Positions 1 to 9,900 of a stretch of DNA of 64,000 bases are shown one piece after another. Under the pieces are notes generated by a model that worked only from the letters and a program-made list of their open reading frames with translations, had not been told where the DNA came from and made no database searches. A program made the translations under genes and the position numbers. The stretch comes from an uncultured Eubacteriales bacterium. Its GTDB lineage: Bacteria; Bacillota; Clostridia; Christensenellales; CAG-138. The stretch lies in contig UQXE01000003.1 of NCBI GenBank assembly GCA_900544965.1, forward strand, positions 19,920 through 83,919. The letters are read 5' to 3'. Each line of letters begins with the position of its first letter. Position 1 is the stretch's first letter.

Positions 1-1
1 C

Positions 2-373
2 ACAAGTCCGACCTCGGCCGATATACTGATTGACGGGGTATCCAGGGCAACGGCTATCGGACGTGGCGTTTCTCTTTACGCATATGCCGCGGTTCTTCCC
101 GCCAATACAACATACGTAGATATAGGCGTATATAACGGAAAAAACTATACCATAAGAAAGTTCGCGGCCAGGGTTAATGTGCTTTTTATTGAAAACTCCA
201 TGAACAGCGAATCGGAATGGCGGAAGGTGGCCGTACACGAAATAGGGCATGCTTTGGGCTATACAGGCCACTTTAACGGCGGATACGTGATGACGCAATA
301 TTTTGAAGATATCCAATCCCGGCCCAGCACAAAGGAATTCAACCATCTCGGCCAGATCTATGACAGATTTTAG
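2..373 (+). CDS. Metzincin-type zinc metalloprotease, C-terminal part
   Basis: The reading frame is open from the window edge, so the N-terminus is missing and about 123 residues are visible. It contains the metzincin zinc-binding signature HExxHxxGxxxH as HEIGHALGYTGH. The two His of HExxH and the final His bind zinc and the Glu is catalytic. A Met seven residues further (YVMTQYF) could be the Met-turn. The spacing resembles matrixin/pappalysin-like secreted proteases. Signal peptide and substrate cannot be judged because the start lies outside. The frame stops 42 bases before the next lipoprotein gene, which has its own ribosome site, so the two may share a transcript. The fold assignment is fairly secure; the exact subfamily is not. 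Confidence 0.75.
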   Translation, partial: TSPTSADILIDGVSRATAIGRGVSLYAYAAVLPANTTYVDIGVYNGKNYTIRKFAARVNVLFIENSMNSESEWRKVAVHEIGHALGYTGHFNGGYVMTQYFEDIQSRPSTKEFNHLGQIYDRF

Positions 374-414
374 TGAAATTGAATATTAATATAATAAGTT
401 AGGAGGCAACCATA

Positions 415-1014
415 ATGAACTCAAAGGTTATTTTCAAAACATGTTGCATGCTTATCGCCATTCTCTTATTGGCTATGAGCATATTTGGATGCACGGCCAG
501 TCCTTCGAATTCCCCTGAAGAGGACGGCGGACAGACGAGCCAGGGTTCCGCAGTATACGGGGATAAGCAGAAAAGCCTTGACGACCTTGTCAAAAACGCG
601 GATCTTATCGTTTATGGCGTAGCGGGAAAGGTAATATTGGAACAGGAAGCTGGAGATACGATTGAGTTTCGTGTTGAAAAATGTATAAAAGGCTTGGACG
701 GGGACACGATCAGGACGGCTAACCCCAAAACCAATATAATTAACATAATGCAGATGTATTCAGTTCCGACCAGGTTTGAGGAAGGTCAACGTTACGTTCT
801 AGCCTTAGCCACTATTGACAGCGTCCTTGACGAGGAAGCAGCAAAATTGGGCATAGTAAGGAACTGCGTCCTTGGCGCGGAAAGACAGGGTTTGTTTCAG
901 GTAGACGATTCGGGCAGGGTAACATGGGACGAGAGTTTTGATTCAGAACTCAAAACCAAAAACCCAACCGTTGACGAGCTGCTATCCCAGTTTGAGGGTA
1001 TGCTTGCGAAATAA
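415..1014 (+). CDS. Secreted lipoprotein of unknown function
   Basis: This 199-residue protein starts at ATG 415 behind TTAGGAGG. The N-terminus is a lipoprotein signal: charged start, hydrophobic run, then a lipobox ending FGC near residue 25, followed by a Ser/Pro/Glu-rich linker. It is therefore expected to be anchored to the outer face of the membrane. The folded part (about residues 50-195) has alternating beta-like stretches such as LIVYGVAGKVI and IEFRVEKCIKG and is reminiscent of small domains found beside clostridial secreted proteases, but I cannot name a family. It lies directly downstream of the metzincin gene in the same orientation, so a shared role is possible but inferred only from position. 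Confidence 0.75.
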   Translation: MNSKVIFKTCCMLIAILLLAMSIFGCTASPSNSPEEDGGQTSQGSAVYGDKQKSLDDLVKNADLIVYGVAGKVILEQEAGDTIEFRVEKCIKGLDGDTIRTANPKTNIINIMQMYSVPTRFEEGQRYVLALATIDSVLDEEAAKLGIVRNCVLGAERQGLFQVDDSGRVTWDESFDSELKTKNPTVDELLSQFEGMLAK

Positions 1015-1710
1015 TCCCTTTTTAATCTTGCCGCGCTTCAGTCTTTGATTATCCGAACACAATTCCCATTTTAAATCCCAGCCGCCGAAGCTCGGTATGG
1101 CGCAGGGCAAACGCCTAACCTGCCGCGCAGAGCTGCGCTTTTTATTAAAGAGCCGGTCTTTGCGGACTTCTACTAATCGTTATAAGGACATTAAGGCATG
1201 ATTTTACCGCAAAATCCATATGTTAACAAAAACTTTACACTTTGCCTTTTGTCTATTGCTAATGACATCGACAAGGTAAAAATGTAATTTTTGATAAAAA
1301 TCGTGTCTTTTAACCGTCAGCTTCAAATTCCGGCTTTATTATCAGTATGATGCTGAAGCCTTGACCCGCATGGTTTTCTGGCTTTGGATCGCGATGTTTA
1401 TTTCGTTTTAAATACTGTTTTAGCAAATATTAGATTATTTTATATATTGTTGTAGAAAGTGCCTAATTATAGTTGTTATTTATCTTGCAATAACCGGATC
1501 TATCCGCTATAATGATGCATGCGGTGGCGGATGCCGTAAAATACCAAATTGTACGGAGGTGGTTCTATAAGACCCGCGTAAAGATATAGAGTTCGTATAT
1601 TCCAAAATCAGCAATAGCCAACCTGCACTTACGGAAGTAAGAATACTTTAAGTCAAATATAAAAACAATATTGATATCAAAAAATATCATTAACTACTTG
1701 GAGGTAAACA
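1015..1710. other. Intergenic region with one promoter and an untranslated leader
   Basis: About 700 bases without a convincing gene. The second half holds a good sigma-A promoter (1485-1513) for the next lipoprotein gene. A Shine-Dalgarno-like GGAGGT at 1555-1560 is followed by no start codon in a usable frame, although about 26 codons from 1575 are open, which may be the remains of a small gene. Nothing else is recognised. Confidence 0.5.
1485..1513 (+). promoter_or_regulatory. Sigma-A promoter upstream of the Thr/Pro-rich lipoprotein
   Basis: TTGCAA, a 17-base spacer and a perfect TATAAT. The first credible gene downstream starts at 1711, giving a leader of about 190 bases. Confidence 0.6.
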
Positions 1711-2010
1711 ATGAAACTCAATCGTAAAACCAGAATAATCAGTCTTGTATTAGCTATGGCAGTACTGGTAGCTCTTTGCATCACCGGCTGCGCATGCGAC
1801 GACGGCCCCAGCGCAAGCCCGTCGGCAAAGCCGGCTACGCCTACTCCGATTGCTACGCCTAAGGCCACCACGCCGGCGGCAACCCCGACGAAGGCTCCTG
1901 TAACGTCAGCAACGCCTGCAACATCAGCTACACCCGACGCTGATGCTTCGGCCACACCTGACACATCGGCCACTCCCGATGCTTCACCCACAGGCGGAGC
2001 TAACGACTAA
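1711..2010 (+). CDS. Small lipoprotein with Ala/Thr/Pro low-complexity tail
   Basis: A 99-residue protein with ATG behind TTGGAGGT. Residues 1-30 are a lipoprotein signal with lipobox ITGC followed by ACDDG. Everything after is a proline/threonine/alanine-rich tail with several copies of a SATPD-like unit near the C-terminus. No folded domain is visible, so it resembles a cell-surface stalk or spacer. A similar tail composition occurs in the lipoprotein at 57.3-57.8 kb, which carries an extra C-terminal domain. A large GC-rich open frame on the opposite strand is a by-product of the repetitive codons. Function unknown. Confidence 0.7.
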   Translation: MKLNRKTRIISLVLAMAVLVALCITGCACDDGPSASPSAKPATPTPIATPKATTPAATPTKAPVTSATPATSATPDADASATPDTSATPDASPTGGAND

Positions 2011-2370
2011 TAACACCCAACTGAGCATATAGGAGCCAGATATACGGCGATAATTATGACAGTTTGGCTGAGCTGATATTGATACATGGATCTTTCCATG
2101 TTTGGAATTTGTCTGTTGATCTTAACTTAATTCGGACGATTGCGGCGTTCTGCGCGTGAGGACGATATGGTTTCAAAGCCAGTATGCCGTTAACACCGCT
2201 TGATGGTATGCTCAACGGATAATATTGAAGTAAACCCGCCCATGGGATGAGGTTTAATCGGTCCTGATGGACTCTGCTAAGCTTTTTACATCCCAAAGGA
2301 CGGACTATTCTCTAGTTTGGTACATTCCTATATGGTATAAATCAAATTTTGGTTTAGCTTCAATATCCAT

Positions 2371-2396
2371 CCCCCGGACGCTCCGGGGGTTTTTAT
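2371..2396 (+). terminator. Rho-independent terminator
   Basis: Stem CCCCCGGA/TCCGGGGG with a three-base loop followed by TTTTTATTTT. It lies about 360 bases after the lipoprotein gene and is the first strong stop on this strand. Confidence 0.8.
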
Positions 2397-2823
2397 TTTA
2401 TGGGTAAAAACCTTATAGAGCCTAAAAGGTATACAAGCGGCGTTTGATCTGATTTAATTTATTATGCTACCCTCAGTTGACGAGGGTAATGTTTTCTTAT
2501 ATCCCTTAAGTTACGAATTAACCAGATAATCCATATCATGAAATCATGGCGCCTTCTGTTCGTTGCGTACGCATCCGCCTTCAAGCCGAATCTGGCCTTG
2601 CTGGGTATGCTGAAAAGGCGCCCGCCTAACCCGTATTGGAGTCGAAACAGCCTAAATCATGAAGGAAAGTTATTCAATCGTGCGTTTACAGGCAAATTTT
2701 TCATTACTGTTTTATCATAAGCTCCGTCCATATTAAAAGGCGCGCATGACCAAAGCTATAATGCTCACCCCAAAACTGCGCTATGGCTTTCTTCATGATA
2801 GCTCATTTGCCTGCAGGATCATA
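2397..2823. other. Intergenic region, no gene seen
   Basis: The space between the plus-strand terminator and the minus-strand terminator of the ABC operon holds only short, poor open frames. A small inverted repeat TACCCTC/GAGGGTA lies at 2468-2488. The stretch 2011-2370 before the terminator also has no supported gene. Confidence 0.4.
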
Positions 2824-2852
2824 GTAAAAAGGGGCGCAAGCGTGCGGCCCCT
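2824..2852 (-). terminator. Terminator of the ABC exporter operon
   Basis: Read on the minus strand, AGGGGC and GCCCCT close a hairpin followed by TTTTTAC. It lies 60 bases after the stop codon of the downstream ABC gene. Confidence 0.75.
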
Positions 2853-2911
2853 CATAAATATTTTCGTATCAAAATAATAATGCGTCCTTGCTCCTGTTCG
2901 GCCGCCCAGTA

Positions 2912-4711
2912 TCAGGCGCACCTCTCAGATCCGCTGCCATTGAGCCACTCGGACTGAGCGTCCCACATCTCGCGGTAAAGGCCGTTATTCTGCATAAGCT
3001 CATCATGCGTCCCCAGCTCCGCCAGCTCCCCTGAATCCATTACGGCAATCCTGTCGGCTATGCGGCACGATCCCAGTCTGTGGGTAACTATTATGGCGGT
3101 ATTCTCTTTGGCTATCTCAGCAAACTTTTTATACACCCTGGTCTCCTCCAGCGGATCGATCGCCGCGGTAGGCTCATCCAGCACGATAAGGTCATGGTTT
3201 CTGAACAGGCCCCGCGCAATCGCAATCCTCTGCCATTGGCCTCCCGATACATCCACGCCGTCAAATTCCTTTGAAAGCATCGTATCAAGGCCTTTTGGAT
3301 AGCTTTCCCCCTGTATGTCAACGTCGCCCTGCTCCGCCGCTTTCTCAATCCCTTCCGCCTTTCTCAGGTCCGCTATATGTATATTTCGCTCAAGCGTCAT
3401 CTTATATCTTCCAAAGTCCTGGAATACCGCGGAAGTATTTTTAAACATAGCGTTGGGGTCCGCTTCCCTGGAATCCACCCCGCCGATGCTTACAGCTCCT
3501 GACGTCGGCGTGTAAAGGCCCATCAGCAGCTTTACAAGCGTGGATTTCCCCGCTCCGTTTGTGCCTACGACCGCAAGCGTCTCTCCTGGGCGTATTGTCA
3601 GGCTGACGCCTCTTATGCTCTCCTTCTCACTGCCTGGATATGTAAACCTCACATCCTTCAGCTCAATCCCACGATCAACCTCGACCTTCTTATCGCCCTC
3701 CCTCTCCTGCATCTCCAGCAGCCTGATAAGGTTTACCGCGGCGCCCTTTTCCTGGAGGGCGGAACCCACGTTCTGCACGATCATCTCCTCCATCATGCCG
3801 AAAAGCCATCCTATGCTGGCAAATACCGCGGCGAACTGGCCGGCCGCAATGTCTCCTGATAGCAGCGCAGTGACCAGCAGGTAGAGCAGAAAGCCGTAGG
3901 CGATAAGGGTGAGCGCCTTCATCAACAGCTCAATTATGCCCGATTTGCGCTCGGCGCGCCATTTCTCCTTATTCAGCAGCCCTATGCTTTCCCTGTATAG
4001 CTTTCTATAAAAGGTGAATGCTCCTAACAGCCGTGTTTCCTTGAAAAATTGCCTGTCCCCAACACATTTTTCATAGTGCTCGACGCGCCTGCGCGAAGGG
4101 GCGGATTTTTCCTCCAGCTCGGAAAACGCTTTAACCTTGACTATCTGGCCAAGGAGCACGGGAATGAATACTATTATTGGCGCAATCCCCAGTATTGGCT
4201 TAAGCGTATACAGGTATGCGCCCATCAATATAAAATAGGGCAGATAGCCGAATACCACCAACAGCAACAGTACAACAAGGACCGAACCGTTCGTCGCGCC
4301 GACTTCAGCCTTATTTATCGCGTCCAGCATGGACGGATCCTCAAAGGCGGTCACCGGCAGCTTTTTCACCTTTTTATGGATGTGGGGCAGTATGGAGCTT
4401 TCACACCTTCTCCACAGGTCCGGCAGCCACAGGTTAACAGCCCCATTTAGTAACGGCGTTGCGAGAACAATGGCAAGCACGCCAAGGAACCACAGGATTG
4501 GCTCTGTGTAGCTGCCGCTTCCTACAGCCATTTCAACGGATGTAAACAAATTCGCCGTTAGAATTGTCTGTCCAACCATCAAAGCCATCATCAGCAGCGT
4601 TACAAGCATTATAGAAAACGTAACCTTCTTGTTTTCCTTAAAAAGGTATGGGGTAAAGCTTTTTATAACCTTGTATACCGATACGTTTTTTTGATCCGCG
4701 GCAGTTTTCAT
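2912..4711 (-). CDS. ABC exporter subunit, fused permease and ATPase
   Basis: A 599-residue half-transporter starting at ATG 4711 behind GGAGGT. The first 320 residues contain about six membrane helices of the type IV (ABC-B) exporter fold; the rest is a nucleotide-binding domain. Visible motifs are Walker A GTNGAGKST, signature VSGGQWQR, Walker B LIVLDEPTAAID with catalytic Glu, and H-loop THRLGS. The signature starts with V instead of the usual L. The gene follows a homologous half-transporter by 45 bases, and the pair most likely forms a heterodimer. Substrate is unknown; peptides, lipids and drugs are all known for this class. No peptidase domain is present, so it is not a bacteriocin-processing type. 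Confidence 0.9.
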   Translation of the reverse strand: MKTAADQKNVSVYKVIKSFTPYLFKENKKVTFSIMLVTLLMMALMVGQTILTANLFTSVEMAVGSGSYTEPILWFLGVLAIVLATPLLNGAVNLWLPDLWRRCESSILPHIHKKVKKLPVTAFEDPSMLDAINKAEVGATNGSVLVVLLLLVVFGYLPYFILMGAYLYTLKPILGIAPIIVFIPVLLGQIVKVKAFSELEEKSAPSRRRVEHYEKCVGDRQFFKETRLLGAFTFYRKLYRESIGLLNKEKWRAERKSGIIELLMKALTLIAYGFLLYLLVTALLSGDIAAGQFAAVFASIGWLFGMMEEMIVQNVGSALQEKGAAVNLIRLLEMQEREGDKKVEVDRGIELKDVRFTYPGSEKESIRGVSLTIRPGETLAVVGTNGAGKSTLVKLLMGLYTPTSGAVSIGGVDSREADPNAMFKNTSAVFQDFGRYKMTLERNIHIADLRKAEGIEKAAEQGDVDIQGESYPKGLDTMLSKEFDGVDVSGGQWQRIAIARGLFRNHDLIVLDEPTAAIDPLEETRVYKKFAEIAKENTAIIVTHRLGSCRIADRIAVMDSGELAELGTHDELMQNNGLYREMWDAQSEWLNGSGSERCA

Positions 4712-4756
4712 ATATTACCTCCACAAACATTCATATGGATTGTTAAGTACGAAGAA

Positions 4757-6556
4757 TCAGGCGCTTTCCGCATACCAGCTTCGCTGGCTTTCAAACATCT
4801 CTGCATAGAGACCGTCCTCCTCCATCAGCTTTTCATGGTCCCCGCTTTCGATAACGCGGCCGCCGTCAAGCACGTAAATGATGTCGGCAAGCTTGGTTGA
4901 GCCTAACCTGTGGCTTATAAACACCGTTGTGTTTCCGCGGCTTATATCCCTGAAGTTCTCATATACGTCGCGTTCCGCTATCGGATCAAGCGCGGCGGTA
5001 GGCTCGTCAAGGATTTTGATCTCGGATTGGCTTATAATGGCCCTTGCCATAGCGATTCGCTGCCACTCTCCGCCGGACACGTCTACCCCGTCCTCGTCAA
5101 GCTTTCCTATGTGAGCGTCAAAGCCTATCCGTTCCTTTAATTTTGAAAGTCCGGACAGCTCGACTGCCCGCTCTATATTCCCATTGTTCGTTCCGCCTAT
5201 ATTGCCAAGTTCAATGTTTTCACGCATGGTAAGCTGATATCTTGAAAAGTCCTGAAATACGCAGATAAACAGCGCTTTGAGCTGCGCAATGCTGTAGGTG
5301 CGCAGTTCTTTGCCGTTTATCAGTATCTCCCCTTCGTAATTTTGGTACATGCCTAAGAGCAGCTTTGTAATGGTGGTTTTCCCAGCCCCGTTCGCACCTA
5401 CAAATGAATAATGTCTTCCCTTTTCCAGGGTAAACGACAGTCCGTTGAGCACGTTGGCGCCGCTTCCAGGATAGGCGAACGAGACGTTTTTGAACTCAAG
5501 GCGTTCAAACGCGGGAACGCTGCGGTCCGGCATAAGTTCAGCGCCCTCCTGCTCGGGCATGGCCATGAATTCCGTGAGATCCTTTGCGTACTTTGAGTTG
5601 AGGACCACGTCTGTCGTATTCTGGGCCAGCAGCCACCGCATGTCCCCCACCATATCGCTCATAGCTGTAAAAAGGCCCATGAACATACCAACGGTTATAA
5701 GCCCCTGAATGGTTGGAATGAGCAGCACCAGCGCGCAAACCGCCGATACCGCGGCCACTATTATCCCGCTAAGGTTCATACGGAAAAACCACTTCCGCTG
5801 CTCGTCAAACTCTATTTTGCGGGCCCGCTCGTACTCATCCCTACATTCCTTGCTTACCTCGCCGGTAAAGTCGAACACCGCGCGCTCCGCGGCATTATCG
5901 CGTTTTGCCAGCACGTCGTTAAGATATTTGTAGCGCCTCTGCTCCTTTGATACCAGCTTCTGGGCTTCATAGGTTTTGTTGCCGCCCTTCATGCTTGTGA
6001 TGACAACGGGAACTATGGCGGCGATTATCAGCAGGCCGGCCCACCATACCTGAGCTATGATTAGGCTGATGACGCTTATAAAGCTCACGATCATGCACAT
6101 GAATCTCAGGGTGTCCGCAAAGCCCATAAACACCCTGTCCTCAGGCGTCCTCTGGTTCTTGGGGGCTGTTACCCGCTCTACAAGGTCCCACTTCTCAGGA
6201 TCCTCAATACAGGCATATTCAAGCCTTGCCCGCTTTTCAAGCATATCCGGGCGAAGCTTTGAACGCAAACCGTTTATTATGCGAACCTTGCAAAAATCAG
6301 TGAGCCGCTTGCCAAGAACGTTAAACGAGGTTATAAAAACTATCATTGCTATGGGCAAGACAATCTTATCCATGCCCGCCGAGCCGCCGGCTATGGATAT
6401 GGCCGTATTTACGAATTGGGCTGTTACAAGCGCTGTGACGGCTGGTATGAAGGACTGAATTATAACCTTGATGATATAAAGCAGCGTTGGAACCGGCGTT
6501 GCCCTAAGCGGCAGCCATATGTAATCCAACAGCGTATACCTCCGGTGTTTAAGCAT
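4757..6556 (-). CDS. ABC exporter subunit, fused permease and ATPase
   Basis: A 599-residue half-transporter, first gene of a two-gene operon. I place the start at ATG 6556, seven bases after GGAGG; a TTG four codons upstream overlaps that ribosome site and is unlikely. The N-terminal half has a six-helix exporter domain. The ATPase domain shows Walker A GANGAGKTT, signature VSGGEWQR, Walker B IKILDEPTAALDP and H-loop SHRLGS. Both subunits of this pair keep the catalytic Glu, so there is no obviously dead nucleotide site as in many heterodimeric exporters. A perfect consensus promoter lies 30 bases upstream. Substrate cannot be told from sequence. Confidence 0.9.
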   Translation of the reverse strand: MLKHRRYTLLDYIWLPLRATPVPTLLYIIKVIIQSFIPAVTALVTAQFVNTAISIAGGSAGMDKIVLPIAMIVFITSFNVLGKRLTDFCKVRIINGLRSKLRPDMLEKRARLEYACIEDPEKWDLVERVTAPKNQRTPEDRVFMGFADTLRFMCMIVSFISVISLIIAQVWWAGLLIIAAIVPVVITSMKGGNKTYEAQKLVSKEQRRYKYLNDVLAKRDNAAERAVFDFTGEVSKECRDEYERARKIEFDEQRKWFFRMNLSGIIVAAVSAVCALVLLIPTIQGLITVGMFMGLFTAMSDMVGDMRWLLAQNTTDVVLNSKYAKDLTEFMAMPEQEGAELMPDRSVPAFERLEFKNVSFAYPGSGANVLNGLSFTLEKGRHYSFVGANGAGKTTITKLLLGMYQNYEGEILINGKELRTYSIAQLKALFICVFQDFSRYQLTMRENIELGNIGGTNNGNIERAVELSGLSKLKERIGFDAHIGKLDEDGVDVSGGEWQRIAMARAIISQSEIKILDEPTAALDPIAERDVYENFRDISRGNTTVFISHRLGSTKLADIIYVLDGGRVIESGDHEKLMEEDGLYAEMFESQRSWYAESA

Positions 6557-6585
6557 AAGGGCCTCCAAGGTTTTATTTTAGCGTT

Positions 6586-6614
6586 ATTATACGTCACATA
6601 ATATAGGCTGTCAA
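6586..6614 (-). promoter_or_regulatory. Perfect sigma-A promoter of the ABC exporter operon
   Basis: Minus strand TTGACA, 17 bases, TATAAT: full consensus in both boxes at optimal spacing. The start codon is about 30 bases downstream, leaving a very short leader, so expression is probably strong unless repressed. Confidence 0.85.
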
Positions 6615-6950
6615 CAAATATTTTAAATAGTCTTCCATATATCGAAAATTGTTTAAATAAGCTTTTATATGTCTAAAAACTGATATCGGTTCATATAAAT
6701 CCCGTATGAAACCAAAGTTTAACCCGTATAATACTTTTATATCCTTTTCATGTAATGTTTTGCCGTATATCCTCCCTGAATGAGGAACTATACGTTAGCC
6801 AGATAGAGTCCTGCTAAAAAATCATGTGAACATACTTCAGCGTATTTATCGCCATCAAGGACAGAAACCTGTCATCCATCATTTTATAGCCTTGAAGACG
6901 TTAAATACCGCTTGGTTATGGTCTTTCGCAGCTGCGCAATGTCCTCCTGG
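6615..6950. other. AT-rich intergenic region
   Basis: A 336-base gap between addB and the ABC operon. No open frame, tRNA or clear terminator is visible. The addA gene, usually the next gene after addB in Bacillota, is not here. Confidence 0.4.
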
Positions 6951-9900
6951 TCACCTATCGCCCTCGTTCCCTCCTATCCCGTGAAAAAACCCTGTTTTGT
7001 CCATCTTTACTATTTTCCGCATGGAACAGCCGCGGAATTTTGCGTCGAACATGCAGACGCCGGCATAGTCGCACCAGTCGCAGGCGCTTTTGTTGTTGCC
7101 ATAGCTGTAGGGAGCCGCATCCGCGTGGCCGTCCATGATATCCCGCAGCGTCTCTACGGCGCGGCGCTTTGAAAAATCGACTACAGCGCGCATGCCGCTT
7201 GAAGGAACCAATCCCCTGCCGGTGAGGACGCCGTCCTTATTCCGTCTCGCTTCAATGATTGAGGAAGCGCCTTCAAAATTATCGGTAAGCCCTATCACGT
7301 CAAGCTCGTTCACCGTTATGCCGCTGAGTCGAAACGCCTTTAGCAGCAGCTCCTCCAGTTTTTCCTCCGACTGTGCGTCCTCAAGCTTGGGTTCGGTTAC
7401 AGGCATATAATACATTCCGGCGATATCAGCCGCGCAGCCTGCCGCCATTATGGCAGCCACATACAGCGGGAGCTGCAGCTTTAACCCTAAAAAGAGTTCC
7501 CCGTAGTCAAATGCCATGCCGCCGGTCTTATAATCAATCACGCGAATATACCGCCCGCCGTCCCTTGAGACGTCCATGCGGTCTATCTTGCCCGTTACCA
7601 GAAAAACCGTGCCGTCGTCAAGCCTTAGTTCCAAAGGCGGGTACGTCCCTCCCAATCCAAAGGTCACCTCGCTTTTCTCCGGTATGAACCCGCCGCGTTT
7701 CATCTGTTGTACAGCCGCCCAGGCGGTCGCTTTGACCGTGCGCATCATTACCGCGCATTCCGCCTCCGCCCTTGGCGACGAAACGAGCACGCCCCTGTTG
7801 TGAGAGGGTATCAGGACGTCAAATACCTCCGCGAGCAGGCTTTCAACATCCTCATACGTTAGAGCACTAGGATCAATGCCGCGGTCGATGACAAGCCGCA
7901 TGAAACCATCAAGCGCTTCATGGTAGAAAACGCCCTTATCCGCCGAACGCTCCTTAAATTCCTCGCGCACATAGGCCCGCATTCCAAAGCGCATGAAGTG
8001 CCTGAAGGGGCATGAGTTGAACGTTTCAAACCTTGTGGCGCTTCCCTGCATTCCCGAGCCGTACAAAAGCCTTGCCATATCCCTGCCAAACGGCTCGACA
8101 TGGGGTGAAAAGAAAAGCGCCTTTTCCATGCTGTCTACAGCGCTCCGGTATTCTGGGCTTGCCTTAAACCAGGCGTAAAGGCCTCCGCGGCTCTTTGAGC
8201 TTGAACCCGTATCCGCCAGGCGGCGCATTTCCTTGGCCAGCATAGCCAGGCCGGCCTGCGGATGGCTTGGGACCATCCCTCCGCCTACGTCCGTCTGCTC
8301 GTCAACAGTAAACAGTTCCCTAAGCCTGTCAATCGCCGAAGACGGTATGCCGCCGTTTACTCCGGCCGACGCGGTATAGGACAGCCACAGCCGGTTCTTC
8401 GCCTTGCTCAAGGCGCTATATATTCCAAATACGTTGCCCGACGCGCGTTCCGTGCTTGTTTCCCATGTAGGAAGGCCTGCCGAGCGCAGAAATACAAGCT
8501 CGGAGTCGTTTATAACGCCGTCTTCAGAGGGTTTTTTAGGGAACAGGCCCTCGCAACAGCCAACTACAAACAGCCTGCTGACCGCCGTGGCGCAGGTCCT
8601 GTCGACATCGCCCACGAGCACTTGGTCGGCGGTGGTGGGGATTACGCCCACCTTGTATGCTGAAAGCCCCTCTTCAAGCACCGCCATATAGCGCCTCGTG
8701 CTGACCCTTACGTCGCCCATGATAGCGTAGAGCTGGTCCAGCAGCTCTATTACCGCGTCCCAGGCCTGCGCGGTTTCCTCGGCAAGCTCAAGCTCCCCGT
8801 CCTCCCTCAGCGACCCGACTGCTGCGTTTAGCGATCCGTATACGTCCATTTCGCACATATACGAGTACAGCGCCCTCGTTTTCTCCATAGCACTGGCGGC
8901 GTCGGATAACGACCGGCGCAGCCTCAGCAGCGGGTCGATCAGCGATGAGCGCACACGCTCTATACCGGCCTTTACATCCGCGGCCTCAATGGGTTCAAAC
9001 AGCCTCGTCCCCTTTAAACCGAATTTTAGAATATGGTTCTCAAACAGTTCGGCCGAATCCCTGTCGATGTTTAGAAGGCCGCACTTGAGCAGTTCCAAAA
9101 CGTCGGGCTGTGAAAACCCGTTAACTATGCATTTTAAAGCGCTTAAAAGCAAAACTGAAATCGGATGCCTGTCAAGCGGCCTTTTCAGATCCATGAAAAA
9201 CGGTATCCTATACCTGCGCATAGTCCTATTCAACAGCGGAGCGTATGTTTCCATATCGGAAACTATTACAGCCATGTCCCTGTAACGCGTACCCTCCTGC
9301 GCAGCCCGGACTATCGCGTTGCATACAGCCTCCGCTTCAGCGCGGAGTCCGGACGCGGTAAACACCGAAACGCAGCCTCCGCTACCCGAATACGGCGCGG
9401 GCGGCTGCGCGAAAAGCTCCCTCTCCATATGCGAAAGCTCGGCCGAATATCCCTCGGAACCGTTCCTTTCCATATTTACCATGCTGATTCTGCAGCCCTG
9501 CTCCTCTCCAATCTCACGAAGCCGCTGATACGAGGTCAACCCTGGTATAAAAAGGCCCCTATCCCTGCAGCTCCCGTTAAAATCAACGCAAACGGTTACC
9601 GTCATAGACGCCGCAACCTCCATAAGCCGCGCCAGCACGCGGTATTTTTGCTCGGTAAGGAACTCAAAGCCGTCCACAAACACATGGGCCCCGCAAAGAC
9701 TGGACCGCCCCATCCTGTCTATGAGCGAGTTTACAATGTCCTCGCCATCCATATAGCGGGCCGCGAGATGGTCCTCCACGCACTCGTATAAAAGCGCTAA
9801 ATCGCGGAGCTTGGCGCTTAGAGCGTCTGGCGCGCCGCTGTATTCCGCCGCAGACCTCAGCGCGTCCGGCGTGATAAGGAACCGCTTGAGCCTGGTAAAC

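Noticed and set aside
1677..1991. Minus-strand frame rich in Gly/Val/Ala opposite the lipoprotein at 1711
   Set aside because: It mirrors the repetitive Ala/Thr/Pro codons of the plus-strand gene, which has a lipobox and a ribosome site.
2538..2720. 60-codon plus-strand frame
   Set aside because: No ribosome site, no homology-like features, lies in an empty gap.
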